The notes: generated from the letters alone by a model not told the origin. DNA of 64,000 bases from Tessaracoccus rhinocerotis (GCF_007197885.1 NZ_VKKG01000004.1:352778-416777), one strand, 5' to 3'. Shown: positions 1-9,495, counted from the stretch's first letter. Numbers and translations are program-made.

Positions 1-155
1 TGCCGCACGTCCGGATGGGCGACGAGGCGGTGGCGATGGCACTGGCCGCGCGGGCCGGGGAGCACATCGAGGACCGCCGCCGCTGCCTCCCGTGTGAGCT
101 TCTGGTGCGCGAGTCCACGGCGCCGCCGGCGTCCGTGCCAACCCGAACCAAGTAA
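1..155 (+). CDS. LacI-family transcriptional regulator, C-terminal end (partial)
   Basis: The frame is open from base 3 to a TAA at 153-155 and enters from the left edge. The translated tail contains VRMGDEAVAMAL and then CELLVREST followed by APP. This is the characteristic end of LacI/GalR repressors (helix after the last sensor strand, then P-x-E-L-x-V-R-x-S-T). Only about 50 residues are visible, so the HTH and ligand pocket lie outside the window. It is followed by a promoter with an 18-bp palindrome and by a sugar ABC operon, so it most likely represses that operon. The family is seen from the motif; the target is inferred from position. Confidence 0.75.
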   Translation, partial: PHVRMGDEAVAMALAARAGEHIEDRRRCLPCELLVRESTAPPASVPTRTK

Positions 156-169
156 TTTCCGCAGACCTG

Positions 170-226
170 TTGACATCCCCTTGGGTCGAGGCGCATGCTG
201 GGATCCTCACCTAAATCGAATTAGGT
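170..226 (+). promoter_or_regulatory. Promoter and LacI-type palindromic operator of the first sugar ABC operon
   Basis: A perfect -35 hexamer TTGACA lies at 170-175, with a weak -10 candidate CATGCT at 194-199 (18-bp spacer). An 18-bp near-palindrome follows at 209-226: ACCTAA, a TCGA centre, then TTAGGT, with only one base pair of the palindrome mismatched. It would sit just after the expected start of transcription, a usual place for a LacI-family operator. The regulator tail ends at 155. No binding data are available; the assignment is by shape and position. Confidence 0.5.
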
Positions 227-278
227 AACTTCGATCCCGGCCACCAACGGAGGCGGCCGAACTGGAAGGAGCACTGCA

Positions 279-1568
279 ATGAAGCAAGGTAGAGCACTCG
301 CGGCCCTGGCGGTCGTGTCCGCCCTCGCCGTGACGGGTTGCGCCCGGGCGGGCGAGGACCCCAACGGCGACGGTGGGGACGGACCCGCCCAGGTCACCCT
401 CTGGACCCACTCCGCCGGCAACCCGGCCGAGCTCGAGGTCTACAACCAGATCATCTCCGACTTCAACGGCTCCCAGGACGACTACGAGGTCGTCTCCGAG
501 TCGTTCCCGCAGGGCGCCTACAACGACGCCATCGTCGCGGCCGCCGCCTCCGGCGACCTGCCGTGCCTGCTGGACATGGACGGCCCGATCGTCCCGAACT
601 GGGCGTGGGCGGGCTACATCCAGCCGCTGGGGATCTCGTCGGAGATCACCGACTCCCTGCTGCCGACCGCCGTCGGCATGTGGGACGACGAGGTCTACTC
701 CGCCGGCTACTGGGACGCCGCGCTGGCGATCTTCGCCCGGCAGTCGGTGCTCGAGGCCAACGACATCCGCATCCCCACCGTCGACGAGCCGTGGACCGGT
801 GAGGAGTTCGACGCCGCTCTGCGCACGCTGCAGGGCGCCGGCTACGAGACCGCGATCGACATCGGCGCCGAGGACGTCGGCGAGTGGTGGCCCTACGCCT
901 ACTCGCCGTTCCTGCAGAGCTTCGGTGGCGACCTGATCGACCGCGACACCTACCTCAGCGCCGACGGCGTGCTCAACGGCCCGGAGGCCGTGGCGTTCGG
1001 CGAGTGGTTCCAGGGCCTCTTCGCGGACGGGCTGGCCGGCATCGACGGCACCGTCGGCAACGAGGAGTTCAACCGCGACGAGGTGGGCCTCAGCTACACC
1101 GGCGTCTGGAACGCGCTGGGATCGATCGAGGCAGTGGGCGACGACCTGCTGATCCTGCCGCCGCCGGACTTCGGCAACGGTCCCAAGATCGGCGGCGGCT
1201 CCTGGCAGTGGGGCATCGCGGCCGACTGCTCGGGTCCCGAGCTCGACGGGGCCCGCGCCTACCTCGAGTTCTCCTTCGACGCGGAGTACATCGCGGCGTT
1301 CGCGGACAAGCAGATCGTCATCCCCGCCACGGAGGAGGCCACCGAGCTCAGCGAGTATTTCGGCGAGGACGGCCAGCTGCGCCCGTTCACGGAGCTGACC
1401 CAGTTCGCGGTGCTCCGCCCCGAGACCCCCGCCTACGCGGTCATCTCCACCACCTTCGAGCGGGCGGCCAAGGACATCATGAACGGCGCTGACGTCCAGG
1501 AGAGCCTCGACCAGGCAGTCGCGGACATCGACGCCGACATCGAGAACAACGACGGCTACGGGTTCTGA
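279..1568 (+). CDS. Sugar ABC transporter substrate-binding lipoprotein
   Basis: A 429-residue extracytoplasmic binding protein of family 1 (MalE/UgpB type). The N-terminus has a short basic start, a hydrophobic stretch and the lipobox AVTGC, so it should be lipid-anchored on the outer face of the membrane. The start is set by GGAAGGAG seven bases upstream of ATG. It is the first gene of an operon with two permeases (1595 and 2553) and a GH32-like glycosidase. No ATPase gene is present, as in many actinobacterial importers that share one MsiK-type ATPase. The substrate is not readable from the sequence; the neighbouring glycosidase hints at a fructose- or related-sugar oligosaccharide. Confidence 0.9.
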   Translation: MKQGRALAALAVVSALAVTGCARAGEDPNGDGGDGPAQVTLWTHSAGNPAELEVYNQIISDFNGSQDDYEVVSESFPQGAYNDAIVAAAASGDLPCLLDMDGPIVPNWAWAGYIQPLGISSEITDSLLPTAVGMWDDEVYSAGYWDAALAIFARQSVLEANDIRIPTVDEPWTGEEFDAALRTLQGAGYETAIDIGAEDVGEWWPYAYSPFLQSFGGDLIDRDTYLSADGVLNGPEAVAFGEWFQGLFADGLAGIDGTVGNEEFNRDEVGLSYTGVWNALGSIEAVGDDLLILPPPDFGNGPKIGGGSWQWGIAADCSGPELDGARAYLEFSFDAEYIAAFADKQIVIPATEEATELSEYFGEDGQLRPFTELTQFAVLRPETPAYAVISTTFERAAKDIMNGADVQESLDQAVADIDADIENNDGYGF

Positions 1569-1594
1569 GCCGCTCCACCCCTTCTGGAGGCATC

Positions 1595-2551
1595 ATGACC
1601 ACCTCACTCAATGCCGGGCCGCCGTCCGCGGCCAACCCCACGGCGCCGGAACGGGCACCCGCCAAGCGGCGCCATGGCAAGCAACGGGGCCACTCCGTGG
1701 CCTACGCCATGGTGGCGCCGGCGGCCCTGCTCCTGGTGATGTTCCTGATCATCCCGGTGCTGCTGGCCTTCGGGCTGTCTTTCACCAACGCCCGCCTGAT
1801 CTCGCCCAACCCGCCAAGGTTCGTCGGGCTGGACAACTTCATCCGCGCGTTCGTGGGGGACCCGACCTTCATCCGGTCCCTCATCAACACCTTCCTGTTC
1901 GCCGTCGTCGTCGTGCCCGTCCAGGCGGGCCTCGGGCTGGTGATGGCCGTCCTCGTGAACCAGAAGCTGCGGGGGACCACGTTCTTCCGGATCGTGTTCT
2001 TCATCCCCGTGGTGACGTCCATCGTCGTCGTGTCCATCCTGTGGCGCTTCATGTACCAGCCCGACGGCATCATCAACTCCTTCATCGACACCATCACCTT
2101 CGGTTCGTGGGAGGGGATCGCGTGGCTGAGCAACCCGTCGACCGCGCTGCCGGCAATCATCGTCCTTTCCATCTGGCAGGCGGTGGGCTTCCACATGATC
2201 ATCTGGCTCTCGGGCCTGCAGACCATCCCGGAGGAGCTCTACGAGGCCGCCCGGATGGACGGGGCAGGGCCGTGGCAGCAGTTCAAGAACGTCACGTGGC
2301 CGGGCCTGCGTCCGACCATGGTGTTCATCCTCGTGACGATCACCATCGCCGCGCTGGGGCTGTTCGTGCAGATCGACGTCATGACCCAGGGCGGCCCGCG
2401 CGACTCGACGACGACGCTGGTCTTCCACGCCGTGCGGCGAGGGTACCGGGAGCAGCAGACCGGCTACGGCGCCGCCATCTCGCTGATCTTCTTCGTGCTG
2501 GTGCTGGCGATCGCACTCATCCAGCGCTTCCTGACAAGGGACAAGGACTGA
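1595..2551 (+). CDS. Sugar ABC transporter permease, MalF/UgpA type
   Basis: A 318-residue inner-membrane permease with six predicted membrane spans and a proline-rich cytoplasmic N-terminus. The EAA loop that docks the ATPase is visible as EELYEAARMDGAGPWQQF, near residue 215. A GGAGG box precedes the ATG. It lies 26 bases after the binding-protein gene and one base before the second permease, so the three are surely cotranscribed and form one importer. Confidence 0.92.
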   Translation: MTTSLNAGPPSAANPTAPERAPAKRRHGKQRGHSVAYAMVAPAALLLVMFLIIPVLLAFGLSFTNARLISPNPPRFVGLDNFIRAFVGDPTFIRSLINTFLFAVVVVPVQAGLGLVMAVLVNQKLRGTTFFRIVFFIPVVTSIVVVSILWRFMYQPDGIINSFIDTITFGSWEGIAWLSNPSTALPAIIVLSIWQAVGFHMIIWLSGLQTIPEELYEAARMDGAGPWQQFKNVTWPGLRPTMVFILVTITIAALGLFVQIDVMTQGGPRDSTTTLVFHAVRRGYREQQTGYGAAISLIFFVLVLAIALIQRFLTRDKD

Positions 2552-2552
2552 C

Positions 2553-3452
2553 ATGACCGACACCACCATCACCATGTCTCGCACCCGCAAGAGCCGCGCC
2601 AAGCTGCTCTACATCCCGATGATCGTCCTCGCGCTCGTGTTCATGTTCCCGCTGGTGTTCATGTTCGTCTCGAGCCTCAAGCCTGACGCCCAGATCCTGG
2701 CCGACGTCGACTCCTTCCGGGCCTTCCTGCCCGTGGGTGACATCTCGCTGGCCAACTACACCGGCGTCTTCGAACGCGTCCCCTTCGCCCGGTTCCTGCT
2801 GAACTCGATCGTGGTGACGGTGCTCATCGTCGCTCTGGGGCTCGTGGTCAACTCGCTCGCCGGCTTCGCCCTCTCGCGGATGGAGTGGCGGGGCCGCAAG
2901 ATCCTGCTGACCGTCATCATCGCCACCCTGATCGTGCCGTTCGAGACCATCGCGGTGCCGATGGTCTACTGGGTCAGCCTGCTGCCCACGCTCCTCGTCG
3001 AGGACGGGATGGTGAAGTACGACATCGGGATGCTCAACACCTACGAGGTGATGATCCTCCCCTTCATCGCGAACGCCTTCTCCATCTTCTTGTTCACGCA
3101 GTACTTCTCCACCATCCCCACCTCGCTGGACGAGGCGGCCCGGATCGACGGCGCCGGCTGGTTCTCGATCTACGCGCGCATCATCGCGCCACTGTCCGGA
3201 CCGGCCTTCGCCACCGTCGCCATCCTCACGTTCCTGCCCGCCTGGAACTCCTACCTGTGGCCGCTGATGGTGGTGCAGCAGGAGTCCCTCCGGCCGGTGA
3301 TGGTGGGCATGCAGTACTTCTTCCAGCTCAACACCGCCTGGGGTGAGGTCATGGCCTACACCTCACTGATCACACTGCCAGTTCTGCTGATGTTCCTCGT
3401 GTTCCAGCGAGCGTTCGTCAGCTCCATCGCCGCCAGCGGCGTGAAGGGATAG
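2553..3452 (+). CDS. Sugar ABC transporter permease, MalG/UgpE type
   Basis: A 299-residue partner permease of the importer. The EAA loop reads TSLDEAARIDGAGWFSIY. Hydrophobic segments are spread over the whole length, and it ends in the A-S-G-V-K-G tail usual for MalG-type subunits. The ATG follows the upstream stop by one base, which points to translational coupling. The next gene begins four bases after its stop. Confidence 0.92.
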   Translation: MTDTTITMSRTRKSRAKLLYIPMIVLALVFMFPLVFMFVSSLKPDAQILADVDSFRAFLPVGDISLANYTGVFERVPFARFLLNSIVVTVLIVALGLVVNSLAGFALSRMEWRGRKILLTVIIATLIVPFETIAVPMVYWVSLLPTLLVEDGMVKYDIGMLNTYEVMILPFIANAFSIFLFTQYFSTIPTSLDEAARIDGAGWFSIYARIIAPLSGPAFATVAILTFLPAWNSYLWPLMVVQQESLRPVMVGMQYFFQLNTAWGEVMAYTSLITLPVLLMFLVFQRAFVSSIAASGVKG

Positions 3453-3456
3453 ACAC

Positions 3457-4413
3457 ATGCTGAGACTTCCTGACCACTGGGTGTGGGACAGCTGGCCCGC
3501 AAGGGCCGACGACGGGAGCCACCACCTGTTCTTCCTGCGCGCCTCCCGGGCGCTGCTCGACCCCGACAGGCGACACCTGCGCGCCTCCATCGGCCACGCC
3601 CGCTCCGCCGACCTGACGCACTGGGAACTCCTGCCCGACGCGCTGGTGGCCGCCGACTCACCGGCCTGGGACGACCGCGCCACCTGGACCGGTTCCGTGG
3701 TGCGGGGCGACGACGGCGTGTGGCGCCTGTTCTACACCGGGGTCTCCTGGGCCGACGACGGGCTGGTCCAGCGCGTCGGCGTGGCCCACTCCGAGGACAT
3801 GGTGTCCTGGCACCGTCGCCCCGAGTCCCAGGTGGTCGAGGCCGATCCCCGCTGGTACGAGAAGCTCGCCAGCGGCGACTGGTTCGACGAGGCGTGGCGC
3901 GACCCGTGGGTGTTCCGCGGCGAGGACGGGCAGTGGCACATGCTCCTCACCGCCCGTGCCGCGGTCGGTGATCCGGCCACCCGGTCGGTGATCGGGCACG
4001 CCACCAGCCCCGACCTCGAGCACTGGGAGGTGCAGCCGGCGCTGTCCGAGCCCGCGGGCTGGGGGCAGATGGAGGTGCCGCAGACCGTCGTGGTGGACGG
4101 CCAACCGTTCCTGCTGTTCTGCTGCTGGGACTCCCACCAGGGCGAGCAGCGGCAGCAGCAGGCCACGGGCGGCATGTGGTTCGCGCCCGGGGACTCGCTG
4201 CTGGGGCCGTGGGACTTCTCCGCCGCGGGCACCTTCGACCACCCCAGCCTGTACGCGGCCCGGCTGGTGGAGGCGACGCCTGGCCAGTGGGCGCTGGTCG
4301 GGTTCTCCGACAGGGTCGACGGCGAGTTCCGGGGCGAGATCCTGGATCCGCTGCCCGTGGTCCGGGTGGGCCGGCGGCTGCAGTTCGCGCAGGATCCGCC
4401 GGGCCGGGCGTGA
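3457..4413 (+). CDS. GH32-like (five-bladed propeller) glycosidase, probable beta-fructosidase
   Basis: A 318-residue cytoplasmic protein without signal peptide. Motifs fit clan GH-J: an N-terminal WVWDSWP (equivalent to W-x-N-D-P, Asp as nucleophile), WTGS near residue 70, WRDPWVF near residue 147 (the RDP motif) and MEVPQ near residue 205 (catalytic Glu). The C-terminal sandwich domain of classical invertases is absent, so only the propeller is present. It is the last gene of the importer operon and ends just before a strong hairpin, so it probably splits the imported sugar inside the cell. A GH43-like or phosphorylase-like role is possible. The propeller call is firm; the substrate is inferred. 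Confidence 0.7.
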   Translation: MLRLPDHWVWDSWPARADDGSHHLFFLRASRALLDPDRRHLRASIGHARSADLTHWELLPDALVAADSPAWDDRATWTGSVVRGDDGVWRLFYTGVSWADDGLVQRVGVAHSEDMVSWHRRPESQVVEADPRWYEKLASGDWFDEAWRDPWVFRGEDGQWHMLLTARAAVGDPATRSVIGHATSPDLEHWEVQPALSEPAGWGQMEVPQTVVVDGQPFLLFCCWDSHQGEQRQQQATGGMWFAPGDSLLGPWDFSAAGTFDHPSLYAARLVEATPGQWALVGFSDRVDGEFRGEILDPLPVVRVGRRLQFAQDPPGRA

Positions 4414-4428
4414 GACGGAAATGACGCG

Positions 4429-4460
4429 AGCCCCCGACCTGCGCGCGCAGGTCGGGGGCT
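4429..4460 (+). terminator. Bidirectional hairpin terminator
   Basis: A perfect 14-bp stem starts AGCCCCCGACCTGC and returns around a GCGC loop. It lies between the convergent glycosidase (ends 4413) and ammonium transporter (ends 4496) genes, so it can stop transcripts from both sides. Confidence 0.85.
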
Positions 4461-4495
4461 CTGTCCTGTCCCTCGCGGGACCGGGTAGGTGGTGG

Positions 4496-5767
4496 TCAGG
4501 CCTTCTCGTCGGCCCCCTCACCGGTGTAGGCCATGGCGGTCTCGAAGTCGTAGGCGGACTCCTGGTGCTCCGCGACGTCGATGCCACCGACCTCGTCGTC
4601 CGCCGGGATGCGGAAGCCGATCGTCTTGTGGATGGCGAAGGCGATGACGGCGGTCACGACGACGGTGTAGACCGTGGTGACGAGGACTGCCATCAGTTGC
4701 GCGCCCATCAGGGCCGCGCCGCCGCCGAGGAGGAGGCCGCCGCGGCCGTCGTCCTGCGGCAGTGCCAGCAGGCCGATCGCGACGGTGCCCCACAGGCCGG
4801 CGACGAAGTGGAGGCCCACGACGTCGAGCGAGTCGTCGATGCCGAGGCGGAACTTCACGGTCACGGCGAAGCAGCAGATCACGCCGGCGACGAGGCCGAT
4901 TGCGAGCGCGCCGAGCGGGCTGACGAAGGCGCAGGCGGGGGTGATGGCGACCAGGCCCGCGACGATGCCGGAGGCGCCGCCGACGGAGGTCATCCGACCG
5001 TCACGGACTTGCTCGGTGATCAGCCAGGCCACCATCGCGGCACCCGGGGCGACGAGGGTGTTGACCCAGATCAGGCCAGCCTCGGCCACGGAACCCGCGG
5101 CGCCGCCGTTGAAGCCGAACCAGCCGAACCAGAGGATGGCGGCACCGAGCATCACGAAGGGGATGCTGTGGGGCTTGTGCAGGCTGGGGGAGAAGCCGGA
5201 GCGCTTGCCGATGACCAGCGCCAGCACCAGGGCTGCCAGGCCGGCGGCCATGTGGACGACCAGGCCGCCCGCGAAGTCGAGGGCCTCGCCCACGATGGAG
5301 CCGATGGCGCCGTCGGCGCCGAGCAGGCCGCCACCCCACACCATGTACGCGAGCGGTGCGTAGACCAGCGTCACCCACAGCGGCACGAAGACCAGCCAGG
5401 CCTTGAAGCGTGCGCGGTCGGCGACGGCACCCGAGATCAGCGCCACCGTGATGATCGCGAACGTCGCCGCGAAGCCGACGCCGACGAGGTCCTCACCGTC
5501 GAGGCCCACCAGGCCGAACGCGGTGATCGGGTCGGCGAAGATGCCGGCGATGCTGGTGCCCCCACCGCTCATCGAGTAGCCCCACAGCAGCCACACGACG
5601 GCGACCACGCCCATGGCGCCGAAGCTCATCATCATCATGTTGATGGCCGATCGTGCTCTTGACAGGCCGCCGTAGAAGAACGCCAGACCCGGCGTCATCA
5701 GCAACACCAACGCGGCCGAGACCATCACCCATATCGGTGAGGCCAATTCCCAAACTTCCGTCTCCAT
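4496..5767 (-). CDS. amt: Ammonium transporter (Amt/MEP/Rh family)
   Basis: A 423-residue inner-membrane channel with eleven hydrophobic segments. The pore histidines can be placed in GGLVVHMAAG (near residue 170) and VVGLHFVAG (near residue 315). PGLAFFYGGL near the N-terminus and FGWFGFNGG are family hallmarks. The ATG is preceded by AGAAGGG. The glnK gene often found next to amt is not on either side. The C-terminal tail is acidic. A site resembling a GlnR box lies about 110 bases upstream, which would fit induction by nitrogen shortage. Confidence 0.95.
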   Translation of the reverse strand: METEVWELASPIWVMVSAALVLLMTPGLAFFYGGLSRARSAINMMMMSFGAMGVVAVVWLLWGYSMSGGGTSIAGIFADPITAFGLVGLDGEDLVGVGFAATFAIITVALISGAVADRARFKAWLVFVPLWVTLVYAPLAYMVWGGGLLGADGAIGSIVGEALDFAGGLVVHMAAGLAALVLALVIGKRSGFSPSLHKPHSIPFVMLGAAILWFGWFGFNGGAAGSVAEAGLIWVNTLVAPGAAMVAWLITEQVRDGRMTSVGGASGIVAGLVAITPACAFVSPLGALAIGLVAGVICCFAVTVKFRLGIDDSLDVVGLHFVAGLWGTVAIGLLALPQDDGRGGLLLGGGAALMGAQLMAVLVTTVYTVVVTAVIAFAIHKTIGFRIPADDEVGGIDVAEHQESAYDFETAMAYTGEGADEKA

Positions 5768-5877
5768 GTCGGGACCCTTCTACTTCTGTTTGATCCGCTC
5801 TGCGCGGTTGATGGGTCCACTCCATCGGGACGGCGTTACCAGCAGGCTCCCGACCGGTTGCATGGTTGTGACGCGGC

Positions 5878-5893
5878 GTTACGGTCTTGTTTC
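5878..5893 (-). promoter_or_regulatory. Possible GlnR-type binding site upstream of amt
   Basis: On the amt strand the sequence reads GAAAC-N6-GTAAC, the spacing and half-sites of the actinobacterial GlnR box (GTnAC and GAAAC elements six bases apart). A second GTAAC half-site lies closer to the gene (5835-5839), without a matching partner. Only one adjoining pair is good, so this is a suggestion. Confidence 0.35.
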
Positions 5894-5987
5894 CGGGAGC
5901 CGGGATGCTGATCCGAGGCGATTGCTCCAGGGGCGGACGAAGGTCCCCGGGAAGTGTTTGACTGGTGTTTTCCAGAGGAGGAGTGAC

Positions 5988-6449
5988 ATGTCTTCAGCTG
6001 ATCGTGTTCGTTCGTCCACCAGCGACGACGTCCAGCACCGTCTCGACGAGGAGCGCCTGCAGCGGGTGACCGAGATGGTGGGCGCCCCCGCCGAGGCCAT
6101 CACCGCTCGCATCGAGGAACTCGACCGTGCGTGGGACGTCGAGCGCGTCCTCGAGGCCAACGCATCGTCGTTGATGCTGTTCGGCGTACTGATGTCCCGC
6201 GTCCATTCCCGCAAGTGGCTGTGGCTGTGCGCGGCCGTGCCGGCGTTCCTGCTGCAGCACGCGATCCAGGGCTGGTGCCCGCCGATCGCGGTGATCAGGC
6301 GGCTGGGCGTGCGCACCCGCAACGAGCTCGACGTCGAGCGCACCGCCCTCAAGGCGCTGCGCGGGGACTTCGACGGTCTGGAACTGGACGGGGAGCCGCA
6401 GGCCGTCGCCCGGGCAGCGATCGGGGCCGCCGAGCGACGCTCCGGCTGA
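5988..6449 (+). CDS. DUF2892 (YgaP-like transmembrane domain) protein
   Basis: A 153-residue protein. The N-terminal half is charged and helical. Two hydrophobic segments follow near residues 58-70 and 80-95, with the typical HAIQGWCPP and a C-terminal ERTALKALRGDF. These fit the YgaP-type two-helix membrane domain, without a rhodanese part. I chose the ATG at 5988 because GAGGAGGAG lies directly upstream; an in-frame ATG at 5766 has no such signal. Function is unknown. It is convergent with the GH13 gene at a 19-base distance. Confidence 0.7.
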   Translation: MSSADRVRSSTSDDVQHRLDEERLQRVTEMVGAPAEAITARIEELDRAWDVERVLEANASSLMLFGVLMSRVHSRKWLWLCAAVPAFLLQHAIQGWCPPIAVIRRLGVRTRNELDVERTALKALRGDFDGLELDGEPQAVARAAIGAAERRSG

Positions 6450-6468
6450 GGCCCGTCGCGACCGCGCC

Positions 6469-8703
6469 TCAGTCGCGGATGATCATCGCGAGCCCGCCGT
6501 AGGCCGCGAGCTCGACGTTGAAGCCGCCGAGGTCGTCGACCTTGCCCACCTTGCGGCGGGTGCTCAGGTCGAACACGCGCCCGAGCGGCAACAGCTCGGA
6601 CTGGATCCGGGCGTCGATCTTCTCGGGCCCGAAGTTGAGCGCCGTGATCTGGGTGGCGCCGATCTCGAGCTCGTTCACCAGCACCAGCAGCGACTGGTCG
6701 CTGACCTGCGGGACGTCGATCAGCTTGCCGGTGGCCAGGCCGTTGCGCTTGCGGACCTTGAGGATCCCGGCGAGGCGGGACGCGAACGACGTCTCGCGCT
6801 TCAGCTGCTCGGGAACGGGGCCGTAGAGGGCGCGGGCGCGCGGCATCCCGGCCGCCGACTTCTTGGCATCGGGGGAGCTGCCCAGCAGGTCGTAGGCGCC
6901 GCGGTGGATCCACCGGGTGTCCCCGCTGGCGATCAGGGAGCGCACCTCGGAGCGGTCCAGCGGCAGGGCGCCGACGAGGTCCCAGCCGGACAGCGCGAAC
7001 ACGCCCGGCTGCCACGCGTTGTACATGCACAGCAGCAGGTGGGCGTTGGCGATGCGGCGGGCGTCGGAGTCGGTGATGTCGTCCAGGTCGGTGAAGCCGA
7101 GCGTCGCGGCGACGATGGACGCCGTCGTGCTGGCGATGCCGTTCTGGGTGAACACGGAGTTGTACGGTGCGGCGTCGCCGGTGAGCCTGTCGCGCATGGT
7201 CTGGCGGATGTGCTCGGCCAGGTCCTGCCCGGTGAACTCCTGGCCCTCGTAGACGTAGATGTCGTCGCGGTGGGCGGCGGCGAAGTGGACGAGTTCGTAG
7301 GTGAGCTCGTCGTGGTTCTGGAGGGCGTGGACGAGGGAGGCCTGGTCGACGCCGAGGTCGAGGGCCTCGCGCAGCACCAGGCGCAGGAACTCCGCGTCGC
7401 CGGTGGCCATCGCCACCTGGGCGGCGGGGCGGGTGATGAAGTCGTAGGAGAGGTCCGGCCCGACGGCGCTGGTGCGCTGGATGTCGTCGATGGCCAGGTT
7501 CAGCTCCTGGAACGTGAAGCCGCCGACCTTGCGCACCAGCGAGCCGATCAGCTGGTTCGCCGCCAGCGAGAGCGGGTGGCCCTCGGACCAGCCGGGGGCG
7601 TGGTCGAAGCTGCGCTCGACGCCGAGGAAGCCGTTCGCGTCGAGGCGCAGGCCGCCGGAGCCGAGGTCCAGCAGCGAGTGCAGGGCGTCGCCCATCACCA
7701 GGCGCATCCCGGCGCAGGTGGGGTCCAGCCAGTTGATCGTGGGCTGGCCCTCCTTGAAGTAGTGGAGGTAGACCCAGCGGCGCAGCGTCCCCTTGTAGTC
7801 GCGCACCGGCGGCGTGACGGACCAGTTGGTCTCCTTCACTCCCGGCTCGTAGAAGATGACGCGCTGCAGCGCACCGATGATGTAGCCCTCCTCGGAGAGC
7901 GCCTCCTCCGCCTCGGGGGACAGGTTCACTGAGTCCCTGCCCTCGGGGACGTCGGGGAGCAGGTGCCAGGCTGATTCCGGGATGTCGACCATGTGGTAGA
8001 TCCCGGGGTAGTCGCGGTAGTTGAGCTCGGCGAGGCGGAAGTCAGCGCCCTTGCCGGTGTGGCCCGGGACGATGTCGTCGATGATGGTGCCGCCCGAGCG
8101 CGCCGCCGTCGCGCACATCTCGCGGAACTCCTCCTCGGTCCCGAACATCGGGTCCATGGTCATGGAGATGCGGTCGAAGTGGCCGTCGACGCTGGGTGTG
8201 GGGTCCCAGCCGTCCAGCCCGCCCGCGAGCTTCACCGGGCCGGTGTGGACGGCGTCGATGCCGATCTCCTTGAACGCCTCCCACAGCTCCGGGGCGCCCA
8301 GCGCGGCCAGGTAGGACTGACCGTTCGCGGTGATGTGCGACAGCGGGTAGGCGGTGTACCAGACCGATGCCTGCGCGAGCGCGGCGCGCGGGTCCGGGTG
8401 CGCGTAGGGGTGGGCCCACATCGTGTGCTTGCCCGCCAGCTGCCGCGCCACGGCCGAGGCGTCGTGGAGCATGGACTGCTCCTCGAGCCACTCCACGTAG
8501 GCGTGGTTCTGGCCCGACGGCTCGAACGGCGGCATGATCGGGCTGTCGTCCTCGCTGCGACGGCGGGCGCGCGGCCTCAGCTTCGCCGGCCGGGCGGCGA
8601 AGCGCTGCTCGTCGAAGCTGATCTCGGGGAGTTCCTCGTCGGGCTCTTGCTCGACGGCGCCCGGCTGGGACTGGGCAGGGACCTTCTCAACTGGCGTGCT
8701 CAC
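6469..8703 (-). CDS. GH13 alpha-amylase-superfamily enzyme, trehalose-synthase-like
   Basis: A 744-residue protein (GTG start at 8703) with no signal peptide, so cytoplasmic. All four GH13 regions can be found: DDIVPGH (209-215), GLRLDAN with nucleophile Asp355, FQELN with acid/base Glu400, and NHDE with Asp465. A charged, low-complexity stretch of about 55 residues precedes the domain. Sequence around [10 protein letters not shown] and the long insert between regions I and II resemble the group annotated as maltose alpha-glucosyltransferase (trehalose synthase), but it is not the classical TreS sequence. No treY, treZ or maltokinase lies nearby. It probably interconverts alpha-glucosides. 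GH13 is certain; the reaction is not. An ATG at residue 57 is an alternative start. Confidence 0.8.
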   Translation of the reverse strand: MSTPVEKVPAQSQPGAVEQEPDEELPEISFDEQRFAARPAKLRPRARRRSEDDSPIMPPFEPSGQNHAYVEWLEEQSMLHDASAVARQLAGKHTMWAHPYAHPDPRAALAQASVWYTAYPLSHITANGQSYLAALGAPELWEAFKEIGIDAVHTGPVKLAGGLDGWDPTPSVDGHFDRISMTMDPMFGTEEEFREMCATAARSGGTIIDDIVPGHTGKGADFRLAELNYRDYPGIYHMVDIPESAWHLLPDVPEGRDSVNLSPEAEEALSEEGYIIGALQRVIFYEPGVKETNWSVTPPVRDYKGTLRRWVYLHYFKEGQPTINWLDPTCAGMRLVMGDALHSLLDLGSGGLRLDANGFLGVERSFDHAPGWSEGHPLSLAANQLIGSLVRKVGGFTFQELNLAIDDIQRTSAVGPDLSYDFITRPAAQVAMATGDAEFLRLVLREALDLGVDQASLVHALQNHDELTYELVHFAAAHRDDIYVYEGQEFTGQDLAEHIRQTMRDRLTGDAAPYNSVFTQNGIASTTASIVAATLGFTDLDDITDSDARRIANAHLLLCMYNAWQPGVFALSGWDLVGALPLDRSEVRSLIASGDTRWIHRGAYDLLGSSPDAKKSAAGMPRARALYGPVPEQLKRETSFASRLAGILKVRKRNGLATGKLIDVPQVSDQSLLVLVNELEIGATQITALNFGPEKIDARIQSELLPLGRVFDLSTRRKVGKVDDLGGFNVELAAYGGLAMIIRD

Positions 8704-8877
8704 GAGCCCCACGCTACCGGCTCGGCGTGTCCGGCCGGTCCCAACCGGTGCCCTCCGCCGCGGGACCGGCGCTGTCCTGGTCGGTGTGCCCCGCACCTGG
8801 GGCATGCTGGTGGCCCGGCGCTCCGCGGCCGCGGTGGCGACGACGACGGGCGTGCGCGTCCGGGAACCGAGGTTGGC

Positions 8878-9288
8878 ATGTCCGAACAGAGCCTGGTGGC
8901 CGAGCTGGTCACCGAGATCATCGAGGACGCGCTGGCCCGGCTGGCGTTGGACCGTCCCTGGGAGTCCTACGGACTCGCGGCGGAGGTCCACGACGACGGC
9001 TCCACCGTGCAGGCCGCCTACTACTTCGACGCCGACGGCACCGCCGAGCCGGCGCCGATGCTGAGCCGAACGTTCACCCTGGTCGAACTGCGCGAGGCGG
9101 TCCGCGCCAGTGACGGTCCGAGCTGGGACGTGTTCGTGCTGAAGATCCACCGTGCGTCCGGGCAGGCGGCGACGCGGGCGCTCACCGGCGACGAGGCGGC
9201 CGAGTGGTCGTTGCTGCCCGAGGACGACGCCCGGCTCGTCGAGCTGCTGCGCAGCCGACCCGACGACTTCCAGGGCCCCATCGGCTAG
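8878..9288 (+). CDS. Conserved hypothetical protein, 136 aa
   Basis: Starts [19 protein letters not shown] and is acidic and soluble, with an amphipathic N-terminal helix, a short beta-rich centre ([11 protein letters not shown]) and a helical end. There is no signal peptide or membrane span. It resembles small actinobacterial proteins of unknown role; I do not recognise a named family. GAGG lies about six bases upstream of the ATG. It is divergent from the GH13 gene, with 174 bases between them. Confidence 0.55.
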   Translation: MSEQSLVAELVTEIIEDALARLALDRPWESYGLAAEVHDDGSTVQAAYYFDADGTAEPAPMLSRTFTLVELREAVRASDGPSWDVFVLKIHRASGQAATRALTGDEAAEWSLLPEDDARLVELLRSRPDDFQGPIG

Positions 9289-9335
9289 GGCGGAGGCCTG
9301 CAGCTGCGGTGCTGGTCGGGCTGGCTGGAGGCGCG

Positions 9336-9358
9336 GTGGTGACCAGCTCGGGCGACAC
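9336..9358 (+). repeat. Dispersed 23-bp repeat, copy 1
   Basis: The sequence beginning GTGGTGACCAGCTC differs at one position of 23 from 26848-26870, 17.5 kb away. Both copies are intergenic. The second copy forms the left arm of a long hairpin; this one has no matching right arm nearby. Confidence 0.6.
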
Positions 9359-9391
9359 CCCCGTCGGAATCGCCCGATACGCACGCGCAAG

Positions 9392-9460
9392 TGATCAGTT
9401 ATGATCATTTGGCCTTTCGAGGACCGATCCATTGACGCGTTATCGATCACCTGCGATCAT
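9392..9460 (+). promoter_or_regulatory. Promoter of the GH59-like gene with four GATCA operator half-sites
   Basis: The -35 TTGACG (9432-9437) and -10 GATCAT (9455-9460) are separated by 17 bases. Two pairs of hexamers lie around it, each pair spaced exactly 10 bp: TGATCA at 9392 and 9402, CGATCA at 9444 and 9454. The second pair overlaps the spacer and the -10, where a bound repressor would block RNA polymerase. The same motif recurs between 18097 and 18143 and at 16295-16331. DeoR-family repressors typically bind short repeated sites, so the fused regulator at 15152-16258 is the likely ligand. Confidence 0.6.
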
Positions 9461-9495
9461 TGCGGGACATGCTCACTCAACGAGGAGGAGAACCC

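Noticed and set aside
4421..5662. A 413-codon forward frame opposite amt
   Set aside because: His/Asp/Gly-rich nonsense translation and start inside a terminator hairpin; amt on the other strand is unmistakable.
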